Positions 16,125 through 24,621 of a DNA stretch of 40,879 nucleotides are shown piece by piece; position 1 is the first letter of the stretch, and every line of letters begins with the position of its first letter. The translations under genes were made by a program, and so were the position numbers. The DNA comes from an uncultured Oscillospiraceae bacterium (GTDB taxonomy: Bacteria > Bacillota > Clostridia > Oscillospirales > Oscillospiraceae), in assembly GCA_947631865.1 (NCBI GenBank), contig CANRNF010000021.1, forward strand, positions 1-40,879. Reading direction: 5' to 3'. The notes beneath the pieces were generated by a model. That model had not been told where the DNA came from, searched no databases, and saw nothing but the letters and a program-made list of their open reading frames with translations.

Positions 16125-17665
16125 AAGAGGAATCCAGAGGAAAGCGGCTGGCCATCAATATGGCAGCCCAGGTCATATCCTTCGCCGTGAGCGTGGGCAT
16201 CAGCTTCTTCCTGACCCCCTTCATCGTGGAAAAGCTGGGCCGGGAGGCCTATGGCTTCGTGGGGCTTGCCAACGACTTCATCGGCTACGCCCAGATATTG
16301 GTGACGGCCCTGAACTCCATGGCCGCCCGCTTTATCACCATCAGCATCCACCGGGAGGAGTACGACACCGCCAACGAGTACTTCACCTCCCTCATCATTG
16401 CCAACGCCATCATCACCGCCGTGCTCACCGTGCCGGCGGTGCTGGTGGTGTTGTTCATGGACCGGCTCCTGAACGTGCCGGCGGCCATATTGGGGGACGT
16501 GCGGCTGCTGTGGACGCTGCTGTTCGCCACCTCCCTGGGCGGCGTGGCGGCCAGCGTGTATGGAAACGCCACCTACGTCCGCAACCGGCTGGATCTCTCC
16601 AGCCGCCGGACCATCGAGTCGGAGCTGCTGCGGGCGGCGATCCTGCTGGCCGCGTTCCTGTTCCTGGAGCCCCACGTCTACTATCTGGGCGTGTCTGCCT
16701 TCCTCTGCTTCCTCTACCGGACCGCCGCCAATATCCGGTACACCCATATGCTCCTGCCGGAGATCAAGGTCAAAAAGAGCTATTTCCGCTGGGCGCGTAT
16801 CCGGGAGCTGGTGTCCGCGGGCATATGGAACTCCTTCACCCGGGTGGGGTCCGTGCTGTCCAACGAGCTGGACCTTCTCATCACCAACGTGCTGGTGGGC
16901 GCGGAGGCCATGGGCAGCGTGAGTCTGGCCAAGAACCTGCCGGTGCTCATACAGTCCGTGTTCGCCATGCTGGCGTCCGTGTTCATGCCCCAGCTGAACA
17001 TCAGCTACGCCAAGGGGGAGAACGAGGACATGCGCGCCCAGCTCATCTTTGCCATCAAGCTGCTGGGCATGATCGCCTGCATCCCGGTGGCCTGCGTGTA
17101 CGCCTTCGGGGACACCTTCTTCTCCCTGTGGGTGCCCGGGCAGGACGCCCGGCTGCTGCAGGGGCTTGCCATCGTGACCATGCTGGCGGCGCCCCTCAAT
17201 TACCCCCTGGAGCCCCTATGGAACGTGTTCACGGTGACCAACAAGATCAAGCAGTCCTCCATCTACCTCATCGTGAACTCTTTCCTGACCATCGGGGTGG
17301 TGTTCGTGGCGCTGCAGTTCGCCAAGACGGACGTGGCGAAGATGTACATCATCGTGGGCACCAGCTCCGTGTTCAGCGTCATCCGGGGGGCCACGTTCCT
17401 GCCCCTGTACGGGGCCAAGTGCCTCCATATGAAGCTTACCACCTTCTACGGGCCGGTGCTGAAGAACATGGCGACCCTGGCGGTGGTCAGCGCCGCGGCT
17501 TTCGCCCTGCGGGGGGCGCTGCACGTCCACACCTGGCTGGGTCTGGTGGTGGAGTGCGCCGCCGTGGGCGTCACGGCCCTCGGGGTGAACTACTTCGTGC
17601 TCCTCAGCAGGGAGGAGCGGGCCATGCTCCACGAGACGGTAAAGGGGTGGTTTAAAAAGGCATGA
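16121..17665 (+). CDS. Wzx-like polysaccharide flippase (MOP superfamily)
   Basis: Polytopic membrane protein expected to flip lipid-linked oligosaccharide from the inner to the outer face. 514 residues with about 12-14 hydrophobic helices from LAINMAAQVISFAVSVGIS (8-26) to about 490, few charged residues inside helices, and the RFITISIHREEYDTANEYF loop often seen in clostridial members of the polysaccharide transport family. The ATG at 16121 overlaps the preceding stop as ATGA; the open frame extends upstream but this start matches the family. Its own stop overlaps the next ATG. A lipid-II or MATE-type role is less likely given glycan neighbours. Confidence 0.88.
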   Translation: MKEESRGKRLAINMAAQVISFAVSVGISFFLTPFIVEKLGREAYGFVGLANDFIGYAQILVTALNSMAARFITISIHREEYDTANEYFTSLIIANAIITAVLTVPAVLVVLFMDRLLNVPAAILGDVRLLWTLLFATSLGGVAASVYGNATYVRNRLDLSSRRTIESELLRAAILLAAFLFLEPHVYYLGVSAFLCFLYRTAANIRYTHMLLPEIKVKKSYFRWARIRELVSAGIWNSFTRVGSVLSNELDLLITNVLVGAEAMGSVSLAKNLPVLIQSVFAMLASVFMPQLNISYAKGENEDMRAQLIFAIKLLGMIACIPVACVYAFGDTFFSLWVPGQDARLLQGLAIVTMLAAPLNYPLEPLWNVFTVTNKIKQSSIYLIVNSFLTIGVVFVALQFAKTDVAKMYIIVGTSSVFSVIRGATFLPLYGAKCLHMKLTTFYGPVLKNMATLAVVSAAAFALRGALHVHTWLGLVVECAAVGVTALGVNYFVLLSREERAMLHETVKGWFKKA

Positions 17666-19542
17666 TACCGAAGATACTGCACTACTGCTGGTTCGGCGGC
17701 CGGCCCCTGAGCCCCGAGGCGGAGAGATATATCGCCACCTGGCGGGACAAGTGCCCGGATTATGAGATAAAACGCTGGGACGAGTCCAACTTCCACATGG
17801 ACCGCTGCGCCTACGCCAAAGAGGCGTATGAGGCGAAAAAATGGGCCTTTTTGGCCGACTATGTGCGGCTGTGGGCCCTGGGGGAGTATGGCGGGATCTA
17901 CCTGGACACGGACGTGGAGCTCATAAAACCCCTGGACGCCTTCCTGGGGGAGAGCGCTTTCTGCGGCTTTGAGCGGGAGGAGCAGCTGTGCACCGCCGTG
18001 ATGGGCTCCGAGCCGGGGGGAACATGGGTGTCCGCGCTGCTGGAGGACTACCAGAGACGGCACTTCCTTATGCCGGACGGCAGCTTTGACGAGACCACCA
18101 ACGTGACCACCGTCTCCGGCCGGACGGAGAGGACCTTCGGCTTTAAGCTGGACGGCACGGCCCAGAAGAAGGAGGGCGTCCTGACCCTCTACCCCCGGGA
18201 CTGGTTCAGCCCCATGACCTTCTACACCGGCAAGCTGGAGGTCACGGCCAATACCGTGGCCATCCACCATTTCGAGGGCTCCTGGCACGATGAGGTGCAT
18301 CGCCGGGAGCGGGCGGTGCGCTATAAGTGCGTGAAGCTCTTCGGCGAGAGCCTGGGGGAAAAGGCGGCCAACGCCATCAACTTCGCCCGCCGCCGGGACG
18401 GCAGCTTCCGCCGCGGCGTGATCTACTATCTGACCCTGCCCGCTGTTGAGCTGCGCCGCCGGCTGCCCCCGGACGGCACGGTGGTGTTCGAGACGGAGGG
18501 GGACTTCTGCGACAACGGCCGGGCCCTGTATGAGTACCTGCTCTCCACCGGCGTGGACCATCGCCGGCAGATCGTGTGGCTGGTGAAGGAACCGGAAAAG
18601 TTCGCGGACCGACAGCGGAAGAACGTGCGCTTCCTCCGCCGGGACAGCCTGGCTGCCCGGTACGCCATGAGCCGGGCAGGGCTCTTCATCTTCACCCACC
18701 CCTGGTGGATGAAAAAGTGGGGCAAAGGCCGGACCGTGGTGAGTCCTTGGCACGGAGTGCCCCTGAAGGCGGGGAACGGCCGTGATATGAGCTATGCCTT
18801 CGACTTTCTCACCGCCTCCTCGCCGGACACTTTTGAGCTGTTCCATAAATTCCTGGGCGTGCGCCCGGAGCAATTTCTGCCCCTGGGCCAGCCCCGGCTG
18901 GACCTGCTGTTCCGAGACAGGGACATATCCGCCCTCCTGGGCGGCCGGGTCCGGGGGAGGGACTACGAGAAGCTGGCGCTTTGCATGCCCACCTTCCGCC
19001 AAGCCCAGCAGTGGACGGACGGGGACTTCGTCAATACCTATTCCATCAACCCGGTGCGGACGCTGGAGGAGCTGGAGGCGCTGAACGCCTTTTTGCGGGA
19101 GCATAAGATGCTCCTGGCCGCGAAGATACACCACCTGCAGCGGCTGGATTTCCTGGACCGGGTGAGCCTTTCCAACATCCTCTACCTCACGGACGAGGAC
19201 CTGGCGGCCCGGGACGTGCAGCTATATGAATTCGTGGGCCAGGCGGACCTGCTGCTCACGGACTACTCCTCCATCTATTTCGACTACCTGCTGCTGGACC
19301 GGCCCATTGGTTTCTTCACCGGGGACCTGGACCAGTACGCCCGGGGTTTCGTGGTGGAGGATCCCCAGGCCTGGATGCCGGGGGAGAAGATCGTCACGTT
19401 GGACGAGCTCCGGGCTTTTCTGGAGGATACCGCCGCGGGACGGGACGCCTGGGGCCCGGCGCGGAAGGCCCTGCTGGACAAGGTGGACGCCTACCAGGAC
19501 GGGGACAACTGCAAGCGCATCGCGGAGCACTTCGGACTTTGA
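17662..19542 (+). CDS. Fused GT32-type glycosyltransferase and TagB/TagF-type glycerophosphotransferase
   Basis: A single 626-residue frame joins two enzymes. The N-terminal half (1-250) is a GT32/capsular-type glycosyltransferase: IPKILHYCWFGG at the start, ADYVRLWALGEYGGIYLDTD with the DXD at 82-84. The C-terminal half (about 270-626) is of the CDP-glycerol:polyglycerophosphate transferase family (TagB/TagF): WHGVPLK (363-369), GQPRLD (409-414) and TDYSSIYFDYLLLDRPI (533-549). Such proteins transfer glycerol- or ribitol-phosphate to a glycan. No frameshift or stop separates the halves, so this looks like a true fusion: one domain may add a sugar and the other the polyol phosphate. It overlaps the flippase by 4 bases; licD follows 9 bases later. 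Substrates inferred. Confidence 0.88.
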   Translation: MIPKILHYCWFGGRPLSPEAERYIATWRDKCPDYEIKRWDESNFHMDRCAYAKEAYEAKKWAFLADYVRLWALGEYGGIYLDTDVELIKPLDAFLGESAFCGFEREEQLCTAVMGSEPGGTWVSALLEDYQRRHFLMPDGSFDETTNVTTVSGRTERTFGFKLDGTAQKKEGVLTLYPRDWFSPMTFYTGKLEVTANTVAIHHFEGSWHDEVHRRERAVRYKCVKLFGESLGEKAANAINFARRRDGSFRRGVIYYLTLPAVELRRRLPPDGTVVFETEGDFCDNGRALYEYLLSTGVDHRRQIVWLVKEPEKFADRQRKNVRFLRRDSLAARYAMSRAGLFIFTHPWWMKKWGKGRTVVSPWHGVPLKAGNGRDMSYAFDFLTASSPDTFELFHKFLGVRPEQFLPLGQPRLDLLFRDRDISALLGGRVRGRDYEKLALCMPTFRQAQQWTDGDFVNTYSINPVRTLEELEALNAFLREHKMLLAAKIHHLQRLDFLDRVSLSNILYLTDEDLAARDVQLYEFVGQADLLLTDYSSIYFDYLLLDRPIGFFTGDLDQYARGFVVEDPQAWMPGEKIVTLDELRAFLEDTAAGRDAWGPARKALLDKVDAYQDGDNCKRIAEHFGL

Positions 19543-19551
19543 GGAGGACCC

Positions 19552-20385
19552 ATGGAGATCGATATCAAACAGGTGCAGCGGCGGGAGCTGGACATCCTGC
19601 GGGAAGTCATGGCCCTGTGCGGCCGCCACGGTCTGCGCTGGTGGGCCGACGGCGGCACCCTCCTGGGAGCGGTGCGCCACGGGGGCTTCATCCCTTGGGA
19701 CGACGACATCGACATCGGCATGCCCCGGCCTGACTTCGACCGGTTCCGTGAGCTGGCCAAAAAAGAACTGCCGGACCATCTGGCCCTCCAGGACTATGAG
19801 GATATCCGCCACACCTTCCATCCGCTCCTGAAGGTCCACGACGTGCGCACAACCTTCGTGGAGCGGGACTTCGCCCCCTATCCCGAGGTCCATACCGGCG
19901 TGTATATCGATATCTTCTGCTTCGACGGCTACCCGGGACCGGGGCCCGAGCGGGACGCCCTGGAGCGCCGCCGGCGCCGGCTGGGCCGGCTGGCCGGCTT
20001 CCTGCGGGCGGAGAAGGCCGACCTGCGCACCCCGGGCCAGAAGCTCCGGTACGGGCTGGGCGCGCCCATCCGGTGGTGTCTGCCCTATAACTGGGCGTCC
20101 AAAAAGCAGGAGGAGCTGTTCCGCCGCTGCAGTTTCGACGATGCTGCGTGGATCAACGAGTGCCAGGGCTGGGTCATCTATCCGGCCCGGTGTCTCCGGG
20201 AGACGGTGACGCTTCCCTTCGAGGACATGGAGCTCCCCTGCCCGGCAGGGTACGACGAGTACCTCACGGTGGTCTACGGGGACTATATGCGGCTGCCGCC
20301 GGAGCCGGAGCGGACGCCCCAGCACGACGTGGCCTGGTTCAGTATGGAACGCTCCTATCAAGAGCGTTGGTGGGAAAAAGAATAA
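19552..20385 (+). CDS. licD: LicD-family phosphotransferase
   Basis: LicD/fukutin-type nucleotidyltransferase-fold enzyme that moves phosphocholine, or another phospho-alcohol, from a CDP-activated donor onto a surface glycan. 277 residues with the family signature WWADGGTLLGAVRHGGFIPWDDDIDI (about 25-50, the DDDID metal site at 45-49) and VYIDIFCFDGYP (about 122-133). AGGAGG precedes the ATG by 5 bases. No licABC genes for choline uptake and activation are visible here, so the donor is unproven; glycerol or ribitol phosphate would also suit the TagF-like neighbour. Last gene of the + strand unit. Confidence 0.93.
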   Translation: MEIDIKQVQRRELDILREVMALCGRHGLRWWADGGTLLGAVRHGGFIPWDDDIDIGMPRPDFDRFRELAKKELPDHLALQDYEDIRHTFHPLLKVHDVRTTFVERDFAPYPEVHTGVYIDIFCFDGYPGPGPERDALERRRRRLGRLAGFLRAEKADLRTPGQKLRYGLGAPIRWCLPYNWASKKQEELFRRCSFDDAAWINECQGWVIYPARCLRETVTLPFEDMELPCPAGYDEYLTVVYGDYMRLPPEPERTPQHDVAWFSMERSYQERWWEKE

Positions 20386-20404
20386 AACTTATATCTATAA
20401 ATTA

Positions 20405-20526
20405 GGCCCCCTCAGACGAGGGGGCTGTCGCCGCCTTTGGCGGTGACTGGGGGAGGGAACTCGTATATTTTTTCCTCCCTCCGACTCGGCCTATCGGCCG
20501 AGCCACCTCCCTCGTCTGAGGGAGGC
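20405..20526. repeat. Composite multi-hairpin intergenic repeat, copy 2 (inverted)
   Basis: Read on the - strand this has the same order of hairpins as 7828-7950: CTCCCTCAGACGAGGGAGG, a GGCTCGGCC/GGCCGAGTC stem, GGAGGGA...TCCCTCC, CAGTCACCGCC...GGCGGCGACAG, and CCCCCTCGTCTGAGGGGG. The outer stems have different sequences in the two copies but keep pairing. Lies between licD and the convergent terminator. Confidence 0.75.
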
Positions 20527-20540
20527 GTTCAAGATGTGAA

Positions 20541-20565
20541 GGGCGTGCTTTGAGCACGCCCTTTT
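20541..20565. terminator. Intrinsic terminator between the two convergent glycan units
   Basis: A 9-bp perfect stem, GGGCGTGCT / AGCACGCCC, with a 3-base loop and TTTT after it on the + strand. The - strand side has TTC after the stem, so it is strongest for the licD unit; it may still serve the 12-gene operon ending at 20591. Confidence 0.82.
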
Positions 20566-20590
20566 CATATCTTATATTTTTTGATACTTA

Positions 20591-21637
20591 CTATTCCGTT
20601 CCCCGGGCGTGGAGGTTGGTGAGCCACACGCAGGGGGCGGTGAGTCCCAGCCGAAGCAGGGCATAATATAGCCTCATGGCCAGACCGCCCCGGGCCTTCA
20701 CGTATGTTTCGAGGCACCCCTCCGGCGCGCCGGCGAGGATGCGCTTGATGCGCTCGCACCGCTGGGCGGTGCTCTCCCCGGCCGCGGAGGCGGCCCGGTA
20801 GATGCGGGTATAGACCATGCTGCCGGTGAAGGCCGCGGCGTCCTCCCGGTCCAGGCCCTTGGCGTTGGCCACGGCCTGCAGGGCCTCATGGGCCATGGCG
20901 ATGCGGCCGATGTCGCTGTCCACCGTCCCGTGGGAGACGGACGCGGCCAGCACCCGCCGGTGATAGCGGTCCGCGGCCTGGAGGGTGACCACCTTTTGAC
21001 AGTCGGCCAGCACGGCGGCGATGAGGACCGCGTCCTCGGCCAGGGACAGGCGCTGGTCATAGAGAGGCAGATTCGCCGTCACCAGCGCCCGGCGGAAGAG
21101 CTTGTCGCACTTGCTGTAGGTGAAGGGCCGGTCCGGCCGGTCGGGCATGCCGTCATAGAGGAAGGAGCGCAGGTAAAGGCTCTCCAGCCGCCGGATGTCC
21201 TCCACTCCCTCGTAGGTCACTGTGCCGGAGCGGCGGGAGCCCACAGCGCGAAAGCCGCCGCCGGGAAGGGGAAGCTCGTTCACCATCTGCCCCTCCACGA
21301 TATCCGCATGGGTCTCGGCGCAGCAGCCGTAAAGCTCCTCATAATAACCGGGGTCCAGCCAGTCGTCGCTGTCCAGAAAGCCCACATAGTCCCCCTCCGC
21401 TTCCCGGAGACCGGCGGCCACCGCCGAGGCCACGCCGCCGTTTTCCTTGTGGAGCACAGAAAACCGCCCGTCCCCGGCGGAAAAAGCCTCGCAGATGGCG
21501 CCGGAACCGTCGGTGGAACCGTCGTCCACCAGGATCACCTGTATATCCCGGAGGGTCTGGGCCGCCACGCTGTCCAGGCAGGCGGGCAGATAGGGCGCGG
21601 TATTGTAGACAGGTATGATGACAGAGATCATGGCCAT
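20591..21637 (-). CDS. GT2 family glycosyltransferase
   Basis: Nucleotide-sugar-dependent transferase of the surface-polysaccharide type. 348 residues: ISVIIPVYNTAPYL (4-17), VDDGSTDGSG (about 37-46), NGGVASAVAAG and the metal site LDSDDW (about 88-93), then an acceptor-side half with no clear membrane helix. CAGGAG lies 7 bases before the ATG at 21637. It is the final gene of the 12-gene - strand operon, 22 bases after the preceding GT2 gene, and related to it in its N-terminal half, perhaps by old duplication. Sugar and linkage unknown. Confidence 0.9.
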   Translation of the reverse strand: MAMISVIIPVYNTAPYLPACLDSVAAQTLRDIQVILVDDGSTDGSGAICEAFSAGDGRFSVLHKENGGVASAVAAGLREAEGDYVGFLDSDDWLDPGYYEELYGCCAETHADIVEGQMVNELPLPGGGFRAVGSRRSGTVTYEGVEDIRRLESLYLRSFLYDGMPDRPDRPFTYSKCDKLFRRALVTANLPLYDQRLSLAEDAVLIAAVLADCQKVVTLQAADRYHRRVLAASVSHGTVDSDIGRIAMAHEALQAVANAKGLDREDAAAFTGSMVYTRIYRAASAAGESTAQRCERIKRILAGAPEGCLETYVKARGGLAMRLYYALLRLGLTAPCVWLTNLHARGTE

Positions 21638-21659
21638 AGGGCGTCTCCTGTTCCAGCGG

Positions 21660-22667
21660 TCACATCCGCAGTTTCACCAGCAGCGCGGCCGGCAGATAGA
21701 GCCGCAGCTTCACGATCAGCAAAAACAGCTTCAACGGCCAGTTCAGCCCCTTGTAGGTGAGCTTGCGGACAAAACCGGTCTTATCCTCGGCGGCCTTCAG
21801 GGCCCGGGCCGTGGCACGGACGTCCATGCCGGAGTGCTTCAGCTCCCAGGCCATGAACCCGATGAGCCGCCGGGCGCAGAAGGCGTTGACCTGCACGGCG
21901 TACTGGGGACCGTGGCAGCTCAGGTGGGCGGTGAGATAGTCGAATACGGCGTTCACCTCGTCCAGATACCGGGGCCGGTAGTGGTTGAGGTTGGACTGGG
22001 CCACCTGCCGGTAGATATAGAGGGGTTCCCGGCTGATATAGACCCGGTCGGAGAAAAGCAGGCACTCGTAGCTCATGGCCACGTCCTCAAAGATGGTGAT
22101 CCGCTCGTCCTGAAGATAGTGGGCGGCGATGAGCTCCCGCCGGCCCACCTTCGTCACCAGGTAGCCGGGAAACAGCTGCTGGCCGAAGGGACGGCGGCGG
22201 ATGTCCAGGAGCATGTAGGGGTATACCTCCGCCTCCAGGCGGGCCTTGTCGTATAAACCCTCCGGGACGCGGATGGGCTCCTCCGCCGGGCCGGTGTCCA
22301 GCTCCACGTCGAACAGGACCATGTCCGGGTCATAGCGGTCGATATAGCTTTTGATGGTGCGGAAATACGCCGGCTTGACCCAGTCGTCCGCGTCCACGAA
22401 GCAGATATACTCTCCCCGGGCCCGTTCCAGGCCCCGCCGCCGGGCGGGGGTGGGGCCGGCGTTGGCCTGGTGGATGACCTGTACGCGCTCGTCCTTCACC
22501 GCGTACTCGTCGCAGATGGCGCCGGAGCCGTCGGGGGAGCCGTCGTCCACCAACAGCAGCTCGAAATCGGAGAAGTCCTGGTCCAGCAGGCTGTCCAGGC
22601 ACTGGGCCAGGTATTTTTCGGCGTTGTACACCGGGATGATGACGGAAAAAAGAGGTCTTGTATCCAT
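21660..22667 (-). CDS. GT2 family glycosyltransferase
   Basis: 335 residues with FSVIIPVYNAEKYLAQCLDSL (7-27), VDDGSPDGSG (about 38-47), NAGPTPARRRGL and the metal site VDADDW (about 90-95). The C-terminal region ends in a hydrophobic, basic segment (GLNWPLKLFLLIVKLRLYLP) that may hold it at the membrane. The start lies 4 bases after the stop of the ATP-grasp gene, with only a weak ribosome site, so translational coupling is likely. Expected to add one sugar to the lipid-linked repeat unit. Donor not deducible. Confidence 0.9.
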   Translation of the reverse strand: MDTRPLFSVIIPVYNAEKYLAQCLDSLLDQDFSDFELLLVDDGSPDGSGAICDEYAVKDERVQVIHQANAGPTPARRRGLERARGEYICFVDADDWVKPAYFRTIKSYIDRYDPDMVLFDVELDTGPAEEPIRVPEGLYDKARLEAEVYPYMLLDIRRRPFGQQLFPGYLVTKVGRRELIAAHYLQDERITIFEDVAMSYECLLFSDRVYISREPLYIYRQVAQSNLNHYRPRYLDEVNAVFDYLTAHLSCHGPQYAVQVNAFCARRLIGFMAWELKHSGMDVRATARALKAAEDKTGFVRKLTYKGLNWPLKLFLLIVKLRLYLPAALLVKLRM

Positions 22668-22671
22668 AGTC

Positions 22672-23652
22672 TCACACCAGCGCGGTCAGCTCTTTGTACC
22701 AGCCCTGCCGGTCCACGAACTGCCGCACGCATATATCCGCCCGGTCGTTGCCCTCGATGAGGCACACGCCCTTGTCCGTCACGGCCACGTCCCAGCCGAT
22801 GTAGCGCATGGCGGGCTCCACCTTGGCCGCCGCGGTGACCAGGGCCACCGCCTCCTCCCAGCGGGGCACCTGAAAGCCCAGGAAGGGCTTGCCCGTGATG
22901 GGATGGAGGATGTACTCCCGGCGGTGCATGTCGATGGCGGGGGTGGTGACGAGGCCGGTGGCCACGTCGATATGGGCGGCCATGCCCCCGGCGCCCAGGT
23001 TGTCCACCACCGCGTCTCCCGCGCCGGTGCGCAGGAACGCGGAGAACACATGGACATTGCCGTCGCGGTCCAGCATGGTGTTCAGCCGGGGCACGTTGGT
23101 GCTGGCCGGGTTGAAGGCGGCCAGCTCGGGGTGCTGGACCACCACCTCCTCTGCCAGCATGTCCCGGCTGGCGTCATAGAGAGCCCGCAGGTCGTCAGCG
23201 GGGTCGTAGGTATAGCGGGAGATGCCCTTGCCGCAGGAGAGGCTGGTGGCCTTGAGCATCGCCTGGCCGTGGGCCTTGACGAAGGCCTCGAATTGCTCAA
23301 AACTGGCCTCGCTCAGGTCCAGCCAGTCCCGGTTGAGATAGGGGGCGAAGCGCTTGTTGAAAGCGGCCTTGTTGATGAAAAGCTGCTTGTCCCCGGTGTT
23401 GACCTTTTTGATGAACCGCTCGAAGCGGAGCATGGTGAAGTACCGGGCCCGCTCCCGGTCGCTTTTTTTGTCGAAGTTCAGATGGGCGTACTCCGCGGGA
23501 CTGGACCCATGGCGCGCCACGCACCAGAGCATGCCCAGCCAGTTGGTGAAGTATCCCCAGCCAGAGTACTGTGCCTTCATCTGCTCCCGGAAAAAACCGA
23601 AGGAGCTGTGCATCAGTCCCTGGAAGGTGGCCTCCCGAAAGATGTCACTCAT
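22672..23652 (-). CDS. Sugar-transfer-associated ATP-grasp protein
   Basis: 326 residues with an ATP-grasp fold resembling the sugar-transfer-associated ATP-grasp family found in capsule and exopolysaccharide loci. Visible: a lysine in AMLKATSLSCGKGI (about 131-144), EVVVQHPELAAFNP (about 168-181), RLNTMLDRDG, a basic HRREYILHP near 245 and the C-terminal metal site YIGWDVAVTDKGVCLIEGN (about 285-303). The family is thought to make amide or ester bonds on glycans or their precursors; no substrate is known to me. It overlaps the upstream GT2 gene by 8 bases. It is the third ATP-grasp gene of this operon. Confidence 0.82.
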   Translation of the reverse strand: MSDIFREATFQGLMHSSFGFFREQMKAQYSGWGYFTNWLGMLWCVARHGSSPAEYAHLNFDKKSDRERARYFTMLRFERFIKKVNTGDKQLFINKAAFNKRFAPYLNRDWLDLSEASFEQFEAFVKAHGQAMLKATSLSCGKGISRYTYDPADDLRALYDASRDMLAEEVVVQHPELAAFNPASTNVPRLNTMLDRDGNVHVFSAFLRTGAGDAVVDNLGAGGMAAHIDVATGLVTTPAIDMHRREYILHPITGKPFLGFQVPRWEEAVALVTAAAKVEPAMRYIGWDVAVTDKGVCLIEGNDRADICVRQFVDRQGWYKELTALV

Positions 23653-24604
23653 GGGCCTCGTCCTCTTTCTTCTCCTTCGCCGGGGCGTTCTCGGTGCGCC
23701 GGACGGTGTACTGGGGCAGGTCGCTCACAGTCATGAAGATGCGGCCCACATACTCGCCCAGGATGCCCAGCATGACCATGATGACGCCGCCGATGAAGCA
23801 CTGCACGGCGATGGAGGTGGTGTAGCCCGCGGCGATGTTGGAGTTGAGGAGCTTGCGGATGACCATGACCACGGCCACCAGGAAGCCGAACACGGCTGTA
23901 AGGGCGCCCACGAAGGACGCTACCCGCAGGGGCACGATGGAGAAGTTGGTCAGGGCCGTGACCGTGAGGGCGAAGAGACTTTTCAGACTGTAGTTGGACT
24001 TGCCCGCGATCCTGTCCCGGTGCTCCATGGGCACGTTGGCGATGCGGGTAGTGATGCGGTTCAGGTACAGCCCCGCCGCGGGGAAGGGGCTGTGGTACTT
24101 TCTCGCGGCCTCTATGGCGATGCGGTTCCAAGCGGTGAAGGAGCTGACCGCGATGTCCCGGGGGCGGTTGCCCATCCAGGCGGACACGGCCTGATAGAGG
24201 CTGCTGCCGGCCCGCTTGAACCAGGAGTGGTGCTTCTGGGGGAAGGCGGCGTAGACCACGTCGTACCCCTCGGAGAGCTTCTCCAGCATGAGAAAGATGC
24301 CCTCCGCCGGGTGCTGGCCGTCGTCGTCCATATAGACCAGCGCGTCCCCGGCGGCGAAAGGCAGGGCCGCCTGCTTGGCGGCGGCCTGGCCGTAGTTGCG
24401 GGAGAGCTCCACGCCGATGATCTTCTCGTCCTCTTTGCACAGGGAGCGGATGACCTCATAGGTGTCGTCCGGGGAGCCGTCCGAGACCAGCACCAGCTGG
24501 TAGTCATAGCCGGGGTGCTTGGCAAACTCCCGGCGGATCTCCTCCACCACTTTGGGCAGCGTTTTGGCGCTGCGGTAGCAGGGGATGCATATGGATACGA
24601 GCAT
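23645..24604 (-). CDS. GtrB/ArnC-like polyprenyl-phosphate glycosyltransferase (GT2)
   Basis: 319 residues: GT-A domain with LVSICIPCYRSAKTLP (2-17), VSDGSPDDT (about 41-49) and metal site MDDDGQHP (about 90-97), then two membrane helices (about 228-252 and 262-288). This is the GtrB/ArnC/DPM1 layout, which loads a sugar on undecaprenyl phosphate. The first ATG at 24604 follows GGGAGGG by 7 bases; longer versions of the frame are read-through of the upstream gene. Placed downstream of three GT-C-like membrane proteins, it may make their lipid-linked donor. It is a diverged relative of the gene at 13475-14419. Confidence 0.88.
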   Translation of the reverse strand: MLVSICIPCYRSAKTLPKVVEEIRREFAKHPGYDYQLVLVSDGSPDDTYEVIRSLCKEDEKIIGVELSRNYGQAAAKQAALPFAAGDALVYMDDDGQHPAEGIFLMLEKLSEGYDVVYAAFPQKHHSWFKRAGSSLYQAVSAWMGNRPRDIAVSSFTAWNRIAIEAARKYHSPFPAAGLYLNRITTRIANVPMEHRDRIAGKSNYSLKSLFALTVTALTNFSIVPLRVASFVGALTAVFGFLVAVVMVIRKLLNSNIAAGYTTSIAVQCFIGGVIMVMLGILGEYVGRIFMTVSDLPQYTVRRTENAPAKEKKEDEAHE

Positions 24605-24621
24605 AGTGTTTCCCTCCCGGT

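Noticed and set aside
20405..20565. CRISPR-like array
   Set aside because: Palindromic modules are not direct repeats with regular spacers, and no cas gene is in the window.
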